This document shows, one piece after another, positions 40,684 through 50,213 of a stretch of 64,000 nucleotides of DNA. Positions within the stretch are counted from its first letter, which is position 1. Each line of letters begins with the position of its first letter. The notes under the pieces were generated by a model, which saw nothing but the letters and a program-made list of their open reading frames with translations, had not been told where the DNA came from and did not search any database. A program made the position numbers and the translations under genes. Source of the stretch: JABGQS01 sp963666505 (GTDB taxonomy: Bacteria > Bacillota > Clostridia > Christensenellales > SZUA-584); NCBI GenBank assembly GCA_963666505.2, contig CAXXXL010000002.1, positions 1-64,000 on the forward strand, read 5' to 3'.

Positions 40684-41396
40684 TATTTCGCTCCGATTTC
40701 TATTGCTTGTTTTAGATCTATACTTCCCGAATACAGCGCTTTGCCTATTATCACGCCTTCTACTCCCGTACTAATAAGCTCTTCAACATCCCTTATGACG
40801 CTCATACCGCCGGATGCGATTATGTTCATTCCTGTTTTCTGAACCATGTTTATTGTTGCTCGTACATTCGGGCCGGTAAGCATACCGTCACGGTTTATGT
40901 CTGTATAGATTACCGTATCAACACCACGTGCTCTCATGTCCAGCGCCAGCGCAACAGGATCGGCATCAGTATCTGAAGCCCAACCACGAGTTGCAACTTT
41001 GCCGTCCTTTGCGTCAATGCCGGCAACTATCTGCCCCGGAAATTTTGCAGCAGCTTCACTTACAAGCTCTGGATTTTCGAATGCCGCTGTCCCAATAATC
41101 ACACGGGCTATGCCCAAGCTGAGCCTCTGCTCTATGTCTTTCATGTTTCTTATACCGCCGCCGAGCTGCATTGGTATGTTTAGAACACTGAGTATCTCTT
41201 CGACAGCATCGTGGTTGGAAAACTCTCCGGCGAAAGCAGCGTCGAGGTCTACCACATGAAGATAATGTGCTCCCATGCTCTGCCACTTTTGTGCCATCTC
41301 GCTCGGTTTTCCGTATTGCGTGGCTTTGTCCATATCGCCCATCTGCAGCCTTACGCAAGTTCCGTTCTTAATATCTATTGCCGGGTATATCCTCAT
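40683..41396 (-). CDS. hisA: HisA, ProFAR isomerase
   Basis: HisA isomerises ProFAR to PRFAR. The 237-residue TIM barrel is homologous to HisF, with the catalytic aspartates in PAIDIKNGTCVRL (about residue 8) and YTDINRDGML near 127-136, and GGGIRN and ASGGM phosphate sites. The start overlaps the hisH end by four bases. Confidence 0.97.
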   Translation of the reverse strand: MRIYPAIDIKNGTCVRLQMGDMDKATQYGKPSEMAQKWQSMGAHYLHVVDLDAAFAGEFSNHDAVEEILSVLNIPMQLGGGIRNMKDIEQRLSLGIARVIIGTAAFENPELVSEAAAKFPGQIVAGIDAKDGKVATRGWASDTDADPVALALDMRARGVDTVIYTDINRDGMLTGPNVRATINMVQKTGMNIIASGGMSVIRDVEELISTGVEGVIIGKALYSGSIDLKQAIEIGAK

Positions 41397-41995
41397 TTTA
41401 ACTCTCCAAAGTTCTTAAGCATTGCCAATCCAATGTCTCCGCTCTTCTCAGGATGAAACTGCAGTCCGAATATGTTGTCCTTCTGAACTGCTGCTGTGAA
41501 CTTATATCCGTATTCCGTTTCGCCGATAATGAATTCATCCGGTACATCACTTGCGTGGTATGAGTGAACGAAATATACAAACTTTTCACTTCCGTCATTT
41601 TGAAAGAGCGCATTGTCTTTTATTATCAGGTTGTTCCAGCCCATATGAGGCACTTTTAAGCCTTTAACCTCGAAGCGCTTAACAATGCCCGGCACCAGAC
41701 CCAGACCCTCGTATTCGCCGTTCTCGAAGCTCTTATCGAAAAGCAGCTGCATACCGAGGCATATGCCTATGAATGGTTTGCCTTTTTTTATCTCGCTTAG
41801 CATAGCATCCTGCATGCCTGAGTCAAGAAGGCACCTGGCGGCATCTGCAAAAGCACCGACGCCCGGAAGAACTATATGGCTTGCATTGATCAAGTCGTTT
41901 GTATTGCTTGTAACAGAAGCTTCGAAGCCAAGAAATTCAAAAGCCTTTTGAACGCTTCTCAGATTGCCCATGCCGTAGTCTATTATCTGGATCAC
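41393..41995 (-). CDS. hisH: HisH, imidazole glycerol phosphate synthase glutaminase subunit
   Basis: HisH is the class I glutamine amidotransferase that feeds ammonia to HisF. The 200-residue protein has GMGNLRSV near residue 8-15, the PGVGAF oxyanion loop, the nucleophile cysteine in GICLGMQLLF (about residue 78), and the His-Glu pair in QFHPEKSGD near 178-186. It starts two bases after hisB ends. Confidence 0.97.
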   Translation of the reverse strand: MIQIIDYGMGNLRSVQKAFEFLGFEASVTSNTNDLINASHIVLPGVGAFADAARCLLDSGMQDAMLSEIKKGKPFIGICLGMQLLFDKSFENGEYEGLGLVPGIVKRFEVKGLKVPHMGWNNLIIKDNALFQNDGSEKFVYFVHSYHASDVPDEFIIGETEYGYKFTAAVQKDNIFGLQFHPEKSGDIGLAMLKNFGELK

Positions 41996-41997
41996 GC

Positions 41998-42582
41998 CTA
42001 GAGTACCCCTTTCGTGGAAGGGATGCCTTCTTCTCTCGGGTCTGACAGAAGCGCAAACCTTACCGCACGCCCCAAAGCCTTGAATACGGCTTCTATCATG
42101 TGGTGGTTGTTTGTGCCGTATAGGACGCTTATGTGCAAAGTCAAGCCTGCAGCAGAAGAGAAAGCTCGAAAGAATTCTTCGAAAATCTGCACCGGCATGC
42201 CTCCGACCTCGGGCTCATAGCACTCTACACTGTATTGCAGGAACCCTCTGCCGGAAAAATCCAGGCTTACCATAGCAAGCGCTTCGTCCATGGGTATGAA
42301 CTGTGTAGAGTATCTGTAGATGCCTTTTTTATCACCTATTGCCTGCGATAAAGCCTGACCAAGCACGATCCCGACATCTTCGACTGTGTGGTGCTCGTCT
42401 ACGCATAAATCGCCGCTGACCTTAAGCGACATACCGAGCTTGCCCTGCTTTGCAAACAAATCCAGCATATGGTCAAAGAAGCCGATCCCGGTGGACACTT
42501 CTCTAACTTTTGCGTCATCAATATTCAGTTCCAGGTCTATCTTGGTTTCTTTCGTATCCCTTTTTATACAGGCTGTTCTCAT
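41998..42582 (-). CDS. hisB: HisB, imidazoleglycerol-phosphate dehydratase
   Basis: The 194-residue enzyme removes water from IGP. It has the two metal-binding motifs DEHHTVEDVGI (about residues 63-73) and NNHHMIEAVFKALGRA (about 159-174) as well as GFFDHMLD. It is the monofunctional form without the phosphatase domain found in E. coli, so histidinol-phosphatase must be encoded elsewhere. Confidence 0.97.
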   Translation of the reverse strand: MRTACIKRDTKETKIDLELNIDDAKVREVSTGIGFFDHMLDLFAKQGKLGMSLKVSGDLCVDEHHTVEDVGIVLGQALSQAIGDKKGIYRYSTQFIPMDEALAMVSLDFSGRGFLQYSVECYEPEVGGMPVQIFEEFFRAFSSAAGLTLHISVLYGTNNHHMIEAVFKALGRAVRFALLSDPREEGIPSTKGVL

Positions 42583-42593
42583 AACAGGCCTCC

Positions 42594-43874
42594 TTAATCT
42601 TTAAATCTTATCGCTGCACTTCGGGCATGGGCATCTAGCCCCTCTGCCTGTGCAAATTTTATAATATCATTATAGCACTTTCCAAGTGCCGCTCTATCGT
42701 AGCAGATATAGTTCGTCTTCTTGATGAAGTCGTCTACTGAAAGCGGTGAAGAAAACCTTGCTGTGCCGGCAGTCGGCAATACATGGTTCGGGCCGGCAAA
42801 ATAATCTCCCAGAGGCTCCGGCGAATACTCCCCAAGGAAGACAGCTCCAGCATTTCTGACCATCTTTAAGCCTTCCCACGGCTCTTCTGTCAATATCTCC
42901 AGATGCTCCGGTGCGATATCGTTGGCGATTGCAAAAGCCTCTTCAAGCGTTTCAGTAAGAATTATCGTACCATAGTTTTCAACACTTTGCTGAGCTATCT
43001 GTTTTCTTGTAAGCATGCTGAGCTGACGCTCTATTTCTTCCGAAGCCTTTTTTGCTGTATCAACGCTTGTCGTAATGAGTATGCTTGCAGCCTGTTCGTC
43101 ATGTTCTGCCTGTGACAGGAAGTCGGCTGCTATATATGCCGGATTTGCACTTTCATCCGCTATTATCAGAACCTCGGAGGGACCAGCTATCATATCTATG
43201 CCTACGCTTCCATATACCTCACGCTTTGCAGCGGCCACATAAGCGTTTCCGGGGCCGGTTACTACATCTACCCCAGTTACGCTTTTCGTGCCGTATGCAA
43301 GCGCTGCTACGGCCTGAGCGCCGCCTATCCTCAGTATAGTGTCTGCTCCCGCGATATCTGCTGCGACGAGCGTAAGCGGCTCTATACTGCCGTCTCTGCC
43401 GGGAGGCGTTACCATGATAACTTCCTCTACCCCTGCTATCTTCGCGGGGATGATGTTCATAAGCACGCTTGACGGATAAGCTGCTTTACCGCCGGGAACA
43501 TATACTCCCGCACGCTGCATAGGGATTATCAGCCTTCCGGTAACTGCTCCGTCGATTTTGCATTCATAGCCTTCACGTTTTTGCTTTTCATGAAAAGCCT
43601 TTATATTTTGTGCACTTTTCTTTAGCGTTGCAACAAGCTCTGACGATATCGCTTTATATGCAGCTTCGATTTCTTCTTTTGTAACTCTGATGTTTTCTTG
43701 ATTAAGCTCAAAGCCGTCAAACTTCTTTGTGTATTCGAACAGTGCTTCATCACCTCTTTGCCTGACTTGCTCAATTATATCCACGGCTGCTTTTCTTACA
43801 TTTTCGTCAGCTTCTGATTTTCTGCCCAGTCTTTTTTTTACTTCTACAATGTCGTTTAAAGTGTATATCCTCAT
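42594..43874 (-). CDS. hisD: HisD, histidinol dehydrogenase
   Basis: The zinc enzyme oxidises histidinol to histidine in two NAD-dependent steps. The 426-residue protein has the family motifs YVPGGKAAYPSSVLM (about 121-135), GPGNAYVAAAKREVYG, AGPSEVLIIAD, DFLSQAEHDEQA with Gln and His zinc ligands, and the C-terminal DYFAGPNHVLPT. Its start overlaps the stop codon of hisG by one base. Confidence 0.97.
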   Translation of the reverse strand: MRIYTLNDIVEVKKRLGRKSEADENVRKAAVDIIEQVRQRGDEALFEYTKKFDGFELNQENIRVTKEEIEAAYKAISSELVATLKKSAQNIKAFHEKQKREGYECKIDGAVTGRLIIPMQRAGVYVPGGKAAYPSSVLMNIIPAKIAGVEEVIMVTPPGRDGSIEPLTLVAADIAGADTILRIGGAQAVAALAYGTKSVTGVDVVTGPGNAYVAAAKREVYGSVGIDMIAGPSEVLIIADESANPAYIAADFLSQAEHDEQAASILITTSVDTAKKASEEIERQLSMLTRKQIAQQSVENYGTIILTETLEEAFAIANDIAPEHLEILTEEPWEGLKMVRNAGAVFLGEYSPEPLGDYFAGPNHVLPTAGTARFSSPLSVDDFIKKTNYICYDRAALGKCYNDIIKFAQAEGLDAHARSAAIRFKD

Positions 43875-44509
43875 CAGGACTCCTCCACTGCGCTCTTTAT
43901 CTTTTCGATAAGCGGCTTTATTACTGAAGCCTTTATCTTAAGGCTTGCCCTGTTAACCGCCAGTCTTGCGGACACCTGAGCGACATCTTCTGTTACGACA
44001 AGACCGTTTTCTTTGAGCGTCCTGCCGCTTTCAACTATGTCCAGAATAACATCGGACAAACCAAGTATCGGGCCGAGCTCTACGCTGCCGTTAAGCTTTA
44101 TGCACTCTATCGATTCTCCTTTTGATGCGTAATACTTCTTTGCGACTTCCGGATATTTCGTTGCAACACGCAGTATTGATGTTGTAAGCGAATTGTCCTG
44201 CTTGGCGGGATAACCTGCGATAGCCAGCTTGCATTTGCCATATTTCAGATCCGCCATCTCATATAGCGGAAGACCGGCTTCAAGCAGAGTGTCTTTGCCG
44301 ACTATACCCATGTCGGCAACACCGTGGTCGACATAAGTCGGGACATCTGTGGGCTTTACCATAATGAATCTGATATTATTCTTTTCATCATAAAAAATCA
44401 GCTTTCGAGAGTCTTTGAACATCTCTTCACATTCTATGCCGCATTTTTCAAGTATTTTCATCGCTTTTTCAGCAAGCCTGCCTTTTGCAAGCGCTATCGT
44501 TATCTGCAT
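43874..44509 (-). CDS. hisG: HisG, ATP phosphoribosyltransferase (short form)
   Basis: HisG carries out the first committed step of histidine synthesis. At 211 residues it lacks the C-terminal regulatory domain of the long form and so depends on HisZ, whose gene lies directly upstream. Key segments are ALAKGRLAEKA (phosphate and ATP site), VADMGIVGKD and LGLSDVILDIVESGRTLKENGL with the PRPP loop near 150-171. Confidence 0.96.
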   Translation of the reverse strand: MQITIALAKGRLAEKAMKILEKCGIECEEMFKDSRKLIFYDEKNNIRFIMVKPTDVPTYVDHGVADMGIVGKDTLLEAGLPLYEMADLKYGKCKLAIAGYPAKQDNSLTTSILRVATKYPEVAKKYYASKGESIECIKLNGSVELGPILGLSDVILDIVESGRTLKENGLVVTEDVAQVSARLAVNRASLKIKASVIKPLIEKIKSAVEES

Positions 44510-44518
44510 ATCCTTCTC

Positions 44519-45712
44519 CTACAGCACATTTTTAATTCCGCTGTCATCTATAAATATTGCTTCATTTGCCTGCGCTCTTTGCTTTTCCTTAATAAGCTCA
44601 TTCTTTGTAAGGTCTGAGAACAGTATCGCTCTTTTGCCGCTTTCACGCAGCTCTTCCGCATATGCATATGCTTTTTCATAAGAATCCGGCTCTGAAGAGA
44701 TGACAGCATCAGTCTTATAATAGCCAGACAGCAACTCCTGCCGCTCCATCGCTATCATTATACGCTTTATGCCAAGTGCAAAACCTGTTGCCGGGATGTC
44801 TGCTCCAAACTTTGAAATGAGCTCGTCATACCTGCCTCCGGAAACCACCGGGAAGCCTATGCCCGGTGTAACGCCACGGAATATTATTCCGGAATAGTAC
44901 GCTATATCGTGCAACATCGAAAAATCAACGGATATATACTCAGCTAGTCCATAGGCTTTTAGAAGATCGTATACACCCTTAAGGTTGTTCACAGCATCGG
45001 TGCACTCAGCGCTGTCATAAAGCTTCAGCGCTTTGTCGAATACTTCTTCATCGCCGAAAAGCCCGGGAAGTTCTGCCAGTTTCTGCGTATGCTCTGCGTC
45101 TATACCAAGCTTTGCTGCCGCTGCTTCTATCGCCATAACGTCCTTGGAATCCACCGCGTGGCGAAGTTCGTCGATCTCTAATTCTTCCAGCCCTATCTGC
45201 CCTACAAGACCTTTGAAAAATGCAACCTGTCCAATGTCTATCGTAAAGCTTTTCAGCCCGGCTTTTATCAACGCCTTTATTGCAAGAGCAATCACCTGGG
45301 CATCCGCTTTATAGCTTCTGTCCCCGATAAGCTCTATTCCTGCCTGTGTGAATTCGCCAGCTTTACCGAAAGCAGGGGCTGCTGTTGCAAAGGAGTTTTG
45401 GATGTAGAACAGCTGCTTTATACCGCTTCCCAGTTTAGTTGCTGCAACGCGGGCTATTGGCACAGTCATATCCGGCCGCAGAACCAGAATGCGTCCCATC
45501 GAATCTACAAACTTTATCATGCTCTCCTGCATGTATGAACCGACACCGCTCTGGAAAGCATCGTAATATTCATATGTGGGCGTTTCGATTTCGTCATAGC
45601 CCGCTAGAATAAAGGTTTTCCTCAGCTTTGCCTCTATGTCTCTTTTTATATAGCACTCCGCCGGCAGACAGTCTTCAACACCGGCAGGTACGTGTTTTTT
45701 ATATTCTTCCAT
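44519..45712 (-). CDS. hisZ: HisZ, regulatory subunit of ATP phosphoribosyltransferase
   Basis: HisZ is a HisRS paralogue without tRNA-charging activity that forms the hetero-octameric HisG-HisZ enzyme and carries the histidine feedback site. The 397-residue protein has the class II fold marks PTYEYYDAF, LRPDMTVPIARVAA and YYSGIIFRGVTPGIGFPVVSGGRYDELI. The HisRS anticodon-binding domain is replaced by a short C-terminal end. It is the first gene of the operon, directly behind the promoter. Confidence 0.93.
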   Translation of the reverse strand: MEEYKKHVPAGVEDCLPAECYIKRDIEAKLRKTFILAGYDEIETPTYEYYDAFQSGVGSYMQESMIKFVDSMGRILVLRPDMTVPIARVAATKLGSGIKQLFYIQNSFATAAPAFGKAGEFTQAGIELIGDRSYKADAQVIALAIKALIKAGLKSFTIDIGQVAFFKGLVGQIGLEELEIDELRHAVDSKDVMAIEAAAAKLGIDAEHTQKLAELPGLFGDEEVFDKALKLYDSAECTDAVNNLKGVYDLLKAYGLAEYISVDFSMLHDIAYYSGIIFRGVTPGIGFPVVSGGRYDELISKFGADIPATGFALGIKRIMIAMERQELLSGYYKTDAVISSEPDSYEKAYAYAEELRESGKRAILFSDLTKNELIKEKQRAQANEAIFIDDSGIKNVL

Positions 45713-45740
45713 AAGTTATTACAGCTCCTTAATTCAACGT

Positions 45741-45754
45741 TTTAGCACGCTAAA
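45741..45754. promoter_or_regulatory. Palindrome downstream of the his operon promoter, possible operator
   Basis: The plus-strand sequence TTTAGCACGCTAAA is an inverted repeat with a two-base centre. It lies about 10-23 bases downstream of the predicted transcription start, a usual position for a repressor. In Firmicutes his genes are often controlled by a TrpR-like repressor; binding here is inferred only from position and symmetry. Confidence 0.45.
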
Positions 45755-45769
45755 CTACTAATACGCTGT

Positions 45770-45798
45770 ATTCTAACCTCTATTTAATCATTTGTCAA
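45770..45798 (-). promoter_or_regulatory. Sigma-A promoter of the histidine operon
   Basis: On the minus strand TTGACA (45793-45798) and TAGAAT (45770-45775) are 17 bases apart. The leader of about 50 bases has no T-box, but includes the palindrome 45741-45754. AAGGAG precedes hisZ. Confidence 0.85.
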
Positions 45799-45808
45799 GC
45801 GAAATTGT

Positions 45809-47827
45809 TTAATTTATCGTGATGTTATCGAAGCTGAATCTTTCGGATGCCAGCTTTAGTAGTTGTTTATACAGAGCACCGTTATCATTTTCTAGCTCTT
45901 GCGCAATTTGCCTTGTCTTTTTCAAAAGCTTCATGTCTCCGATTAGATTGGCCATGTAGAGGTCTGAAACACCGCTCTGCCTGCTTCCGAGAAACTGCCC
46001 CGGCCCGCGCAGCCGCAGGTCTTCTTCAGATATTTTAAAACCATCGTTTGTTTTAGCCAGTATCTGAAGTCTTTTATTGTCGTTCTGCTCGCACATGAGG
46101 AAGCAGTATGATCGTTTATCTCCCCTGCCTACCCTGCCGCGCAGCTGGTGCAGCTGGGACAGACCGAAACGGTCAGCATTCTCTATTATCATAATTGTTG
46201 CGTTCGGTACATCTACGCCGACTTCTATCACTGTTGTTGATACAAGTATACTGAACTCTGCGTTCTTGAAGCGTTCCATAGCTTCGTTTTTCTCCTCTGG
46301 TTTCATTCTGCCATGAAGCAGCGCTGTATTTTTCTCACCAAAGCGCTCACTCAGTTCCTCGAAAACCTCCTCTGAAGATCTGGCTTCAAGCAGACCGCTC
46401 TGCTCTATCAGCGGACACACAACAAAAATCTGCGATCCTGATGCTATCTCTTCTTCCAGGAATCCGTACATATCGCTGCGTTTATGCTCACCTACGACAA
46501 AAGTCTTAACCGGCTGTCTCCCCGGCGGCATCTCGTCTATTATCGAAATATCCGTTTTGCCGTAAATAATAAGCGCAAGCGTTCTCGGAATCGGCGTTGC
46601 GGACATTATCAATGTATGGGGTGCGCTAGTTTTTGACTCAAGCCGAGCACGCTGAGTTACCCCAAACCTGTGCTGCTCATCTGTTATTATCAGCCCAAGA
46701 GCAGAGAACTGCACGCTGTCATAAAGCAGTGCATGCGTACCAATGATTATATCCGTATTGCCGGCGGCGGAGTTTTGCGAAATGATTCTTCTCTGCGCTG
46801 CAGGGGTGCTGCCGGTAAGCAGTTCTATGTTTATACCGGTATCTTTAAAAAGTGCGCACGCATTCTTGAAATGTTGTTTCGCCAGCACTTCAGTTGGCGC
46901 CATCATAACGCTCTGTTTAGAGTTCTTTGCACATATATACATCGCATAGAATGCCGGTGTTGTTTTACCGCTGCCGACATCTCCCTGCATCAGCCGGTTC
47001 ATTGGCTTTTGCTTCGACAAATCTGATTCTATCTCATTCATTACCCGAAGCTGGGCATTAGTCGGCGAATATTCCAGCAGAGACAAAAATTCTTTCCTAA
47101 CCATTTCATTGCTCTGTAGGCATTCGGCTTCGCCAAAATCTGTGTTTTCCCGATTTAAAAGTGCAATATTGAAAAGAAGCAGCTCCTCGAACACAAGCCG
47201 CCTTTTCGCTGCTTCTAAAATGATTTCATCGTTTGGAATGTGTATATTTTTTATTGAAAAATTGATATCGGCTAGATTGTGAAGTTTTCTGAATTGTTCA
47301 GGTAGCGTTTCCCTGATGCTGCCAGCGCAGTATTCCAGCGCTGATTTCATCAGTATACGCATAGACTTTTGCGTAAGGCCTGCTGTCAGCGGATATACAG
47401 GGCTAAGACCAGTGATTTGCTTATTGCCTTTTTCAATGTGCGGATTGGTGAATTGAAGGCTTCTGCCAATAATCTTTGTTGTACCGCTTACGTATACTTC
47501 GTCGCCCTTGTGGTACATTCGGCTCATATAAGGCTGATTAAAAAAAACAGCCTCTGCACTTCCTGTCTCGTCGGATAGCGAGAACTTCGTCAGTGAGACG
47601 CCTTTTCTTATTCTTCTTAAAGATGGGTTTTTATCTATAACCGCATTGATACTATAGGTTCCGTTTGGCTTAAGCCCGGACAGCTTGACCAATTGCCCGG
47701 GTGTTTCATATGACCTTGGCATATAATATAAAAGGTCACGTATTGTTCTTATCCCAAGCTTTAAAAGCAGCCTGGCTTTTTTATCGCCTACACTTTTTAA
47801 CGATTTTACGCTCTCGTCAGGACTCAT
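45809..47827 (-). CDS. recG: RecG, ATP-dependent DNA helicase
   Basis: RecG remodels stalled forks and Holliday junctions. The 672-residue protein has an N-terminal wedge (OB-fold) domain at about 50-160, Walker A GDVGSGKT near 279-286, the DEQH box near 377-380, motif SATPIPRTLA and the helicase C domain with VSTTVIEVGVDVPNA and QLRGRVGRG. The C-terminal TRG-type motif lies near 580-600. It overlaps the yloV stop codon by one base and is the last gene of the asp23-yloV-recG unit. Confidence 0.97.
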   Translation of the reverse strand: MSPDESVKSLKSVGDKKARLLLKLGIRTIRDLLYYMPRSYETPGQLVKLSGLKPNGTYSINAVIDKNPSLRRIRKGVSLTKFSLSDETGSAEAVFFNQPYMSRMYHKGDEVYVSGTTKIIGRSLQFTNPHIEKGNKQITGLSPVYPLTAGLTQKSMRILMKSALEYCAGSIRETLPEQFRKLHNLADINFSIKNIHIPNDEIILEAAKRRLVFEELLLFNIALLNRENTDFGEAECLQSNEMVRKEFLSLLEYSPTNAQLRVMNEIESDLSKQKPMNRLMQGDVGSGKTTPAFYAMYICAKNSKQSVMMAPTEVLAKQHFKNACALFKDTGINIELLTGSTPAAQRRIISQNSAAGNTDIIIGTHALLYDSVQFSALGLIITDEQHRFGVTQRARLESKTSAPHTLIMSATPIPRTLALIIYGKTDISIIDEMPPGRQPVKTFVVGEHKRSDMYGFLEEEIASGSQIFVVCPLIEQSGLLEARSSEEVFEELSERFGEKNTALLHGRMKPEEKNEAMERFKNAEFSILVSTTVIEVGVDVPNATIMIIENADRFGLSQLHQLRGRVGRGDKRSYCFLMCEQNDNKRLQILAKTNDGFKISEEDLRLRGPGQFLGSRQSGVSDLYMANLIGDMKLLKKTRQIAQELENDNGALYKQLLKLASERFSFDNITIN

Positions 47828-49443
47828 TATTCAACCGCAAATATATAATAGTATACAGGCTGCCCACCGTACTGCAGCTCTATATCAAAATCCTCATATT
47901 TATCTTCTATCATCTCTGCAAGTTTTTCAGCATCTTTTTCCTTTATGTCTTCTCCGTAGAAAATCGTGATTATGCTGTCATCTTCCGTTACCATACCCTC
48001 TATAAGGTCAATACAGGTTTTCTCGACATCTTCATCGTGAAATGCTATTTTCCCGTCCTGAATACCTATTATATCGCCCTTTTTAATTTTCTTTCCGGAA
48101 ACGCTTGAAGCCCTTACCGCAGTAGTAACCTGGCCTGTTTTTACCGTTTCAATCGCTTTGTTCATGCGCTGTTCATTCTCGTCAAAACCAAGTTCCATAT
48201 TGTACGCAAGAACTCCGGTTATTCCCTGAGGGAATGATTTGCTGGGAATTACCTTTACGTTTTTACTTGAAAGTTCTGCAGCCTGTTCTGCAGCAAGTAT
48301 TATATTTTTATTGTTCGGGAAAACGAAAACATTGTCTGAGGGTGCCTTTTCTATAGCTTTTGATATCGTTTCTGCCGATGGGTTCATAGTCTGCCCGCCA
48401 ACAACGATCTCGTCAACTAGAAATTCTTTGAATATGTTTACTATTCCGTCGCCCGAAGCGACTGAAACAACAGCCATCGGTTTCATTTCTATGTCTGAAT
48501 GCACACCATCCCTAAGCTCTGTGTGCTGCTCACGCATGTTTTCTATCTTTATTTTTGAAAGTTCACCTAAACGCTGTGCATATTGAAGCGCTTTGCCCGG
48601 GTCGTTTGTGTGGACGTGAGTTTTAATGAGCTTCAGGTCTCCGACAACAAGAACTGAGTCCCCAAGATCCGAAAGGTCGTCCTTATAGTCGTCTATGTTC
48701 TTCTGAGACACACCTTCATTCACATTTATAATGAAAAACTCTGTACAGTATCCGAACTCAATATCCTGAGTAAAATCTGCAAATTCGTGATGCGTTTCTT
48801 CCTGCCCACTATCAAAATCGATATCGTCTGATACTGTTTCTCCGTTGACAGCATTCTTAAACCCTTTAAAAATAACCAAAAGACCTTTACCTCCTGCATC
48901 AACTACTCCCGCCTCTTTCAGTACAGGCAGCATATCCGGAGTCTTCTTTAGCGTTGCTGCGCCCTGCTCTATTACAACGTCCAGCAAACCTTGCAGGTCG
49001 TCGCCCGCCTTGGAACTTCTGTGACCCATAGCAGCCATGTCTTTAGCAACCGTTAGAATGGTGCCTTCTTTTGGCTTCATAACAGCTTTATAAGCGGCGT
49101 CTACGCCTTCCTGCATGGCTGTAGCAAAGTCTGCAATGTCCGCCTCATCAAGACCTTCAAGGCCCTTTGCAAAGCCTCTGAATATCTGTGAGAGTATAAC
49201 GCCCGAGTTTCCCCTTGCGCCCTTAAGAGCGCCCAGAGACAGCGCATCAACTATATTAGAAATCTTCGAAGCATCAGCCTCTTTGACTTCTTTTACGGCA
49301 GACATCATCGTCAGCGACATATTTGTGCCTGTGTCGCCGTCCGGAACAGGAAAAACATTAAGGGAGTTTAAATCCTCTTTGCTTTTTTCCAGTAATGATG
49401 CAGCTGCAAAAATCATATCTTTAAACAATCCACCACTTATCAT
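47827..49443 (-). CDS. yloV: DAK2-domain protein YloV (FakA-like)
   Basis: The 538-residue protein has an N-terminal DhaL/DAK2 kinase-like domain (about 1-200) with NVFPVPDGDTGTNMSLTM and GARGNSGVILSQIFRG. A middle domain and a C-terminal DegV-like substrate domain (about 320-538) complete it. Members named FakA phosphorylate fatty acids bound to FakB (DegV) proteins for membrane lipid synthesis; YloV in B. subtilis lies in the same gene context. No FakB gene is present in this window. The gene is followed directly by recG. Confidence 0.9.
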   Translation of the reverse strand: MISGGLFKDMIFAAASLLEKSKEDLNSLNVFPVPDGDTGTNMSLTMMSAVKEVKEADASKISNIVDALSLGALKGARGNSGVILSQIFRGFAKGLEGLDEADIADFATAMQEGVDAAYKAVMKPKEGTILTVAKDMAAMGHRSSKAGDDLQGLLDVVIEQGAATLKKTPDMLPVLKEAGVVDAGGKGLLVIFKGFKNAVNGETVSDDIDFDSGQEETHHEFADFTQDIEFGYCTEFFIINVNEGVSQKNIDDYKDDLSDLGDSVLVVGDLKLIKTHVHTNDPGKALQYAQRLGELSKIKIENMREQHTELRDGVHSDIEMKPMAVVSVASGDGIVNIFKEFLVDEIVVGGQTMNPSAETISKAIEKAPSDNVFVFPNNKNIILAAEQAAELSSKNVKVIPSKSFPQGITGVLAYNMELGFDENEQRMNKAIETVKTGQVTTAVRASSVSGKKIKKGDIIGIQDGKIAFHDEDVEKTCIDLIEGMVTEDDSIITIFYGEDIKEKDAEKLAEMIEDKYEDFDIELQYGGQPVYYYIFAVE

Positions 49444-49461
49444 TTAAGCGTATTATCCCCC

Positions 49462-49812
49462 TTACACCCTTATCCCGTTAATGGTAATGTCGATCTTCTC
49501 AATCGTTAGTCCTGTGATTTTTTCGACTTTATACTTTACAGTATCCATAACGTTTGCAGCAACAGCGGAAATAGATACGCCGTATTCAACTATTATGAAA
49601 AGATGAATACGTACGGTGCCTTCGTTTGTAGAGATTTTTACACCTTTGCTGAAATTTGACCCACGAAGAAGCTCTACAATTCCATCCATCGTTTTTTGAG
49701 AAGACATCCCAACTATACCGTAGCATTCCATAGCGGTCACACCGGCAAGGTTGGAAAGAAATTCATCAGAAAATATGATTTTCCCGTTCGAGTTTTGCTG
49801 AATAACAGCCAT
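49462..49812 (-). CDS. asp23: Asp23/Gls24-family envelope stress protein (YloU)
   Basis: The 116-residue protein belongs to the Asp23/DUF322 family, small membrane-associated or cytoplasmic proteins linked to envelope stress. The typical segments are GKIIFSDEFLSNLAGVTAMECYGIVGM, GVKISTNEGTVRIHLFIIVEYG and the VNI-type IDITINGIRV end. The start ATG at 49812 follows AGGAGG by nine bases; an upstream in-frame ATG lacks a site. It is the first gene of the yloV-recG operon. Confidence 0.93.
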   Translation of the reverse strand: MAVIQQNSNGKIIFSDEFLSNLAGVTAMECYGIVGMSSQKTMDGIVELLRGSNFSKGVKISTNEGTVRIHLFIIVEYGVSISAVAANVMDTVKYKVEKITGLTIEKIDITINGIRV

Positions 49813-49868
49813 TTTTCTTTGCCTCCTATATAAAAACGTATATACATCCAAATTGTGTTGCGGTCTTA

Positions 49869-49897
49869 AATTTATCTTCTTTTTAGGCGCTAGTCAA
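49869..49897 (-). promoter_or_regulatory. Promoter of the asp23-yloV-recG operon
   Basis: On the minus strand TTGACT (49892-49897) and TAAATT (49869-49874) are 17 bases apart. Confidence 0.75.
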
Positions 49898-49937
49898 TAG
49901 TTTTCACCAAAATGACACGAAAATTTAAAAATTGGTC

Positions 49938-49966
49938 TTGCCAAAAGAAGCCACTGATGATAGAAT
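49938..49966 (+). promoter_or_regulatory. Promoter of rpmB
   Basis: TTGCCA (49938-49943) and TAGAAT (49961-49966) are 17 bases apart, 38 bases before the rpmB start. Confidence 0.75.
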
Positions 49967-50003
49967 AATCAAGTTCGATTTTAAGGTAAGTGAGGTGTTA
50001 ATC

Positions 50004-50192
50004 ATGGCTAAATACTGCGAGATATGCAACAAGGGTATTGTTTCCGGAAACAATGTCAGTCACTCAAACAGAAAGTCCAAGAGGACATGGGCGCCCAATG
50101 TACAGCGCGTTCGTGCTATAGTAGACGGCTCTCCTAAAAGAATGTATGTATGCACAAGATGCCTGCGTTCGGGAAAAGTTGTCCGTGGATAG
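50004..50192 (+). CDS. rpmB: Ribosomal protein L28 (zinc-binding form)
   Basis: L28 is part of the large ribosomal subunit. The 62-residue chain starts MAKYCEICNKG and has two CxxC-type pairs, CEIC (5-8) and CTRC near 52-55, so it is the zinc-binding form. The start ATG at 50004 follows GAGGTG; a longer frame upstream has no support. It is a single-gene unit that is convergent with thiN. Confidence 0.97.
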   Translation: MAKYCEICNKGIVSGNNVSHSNRKSKRTWAPNVQRVRAIVDGSPKRMYVCTRCLRSGKVVRG

Positions 50193-50213
50193 TTTGATTT
50201 AGAATATTCTTTT

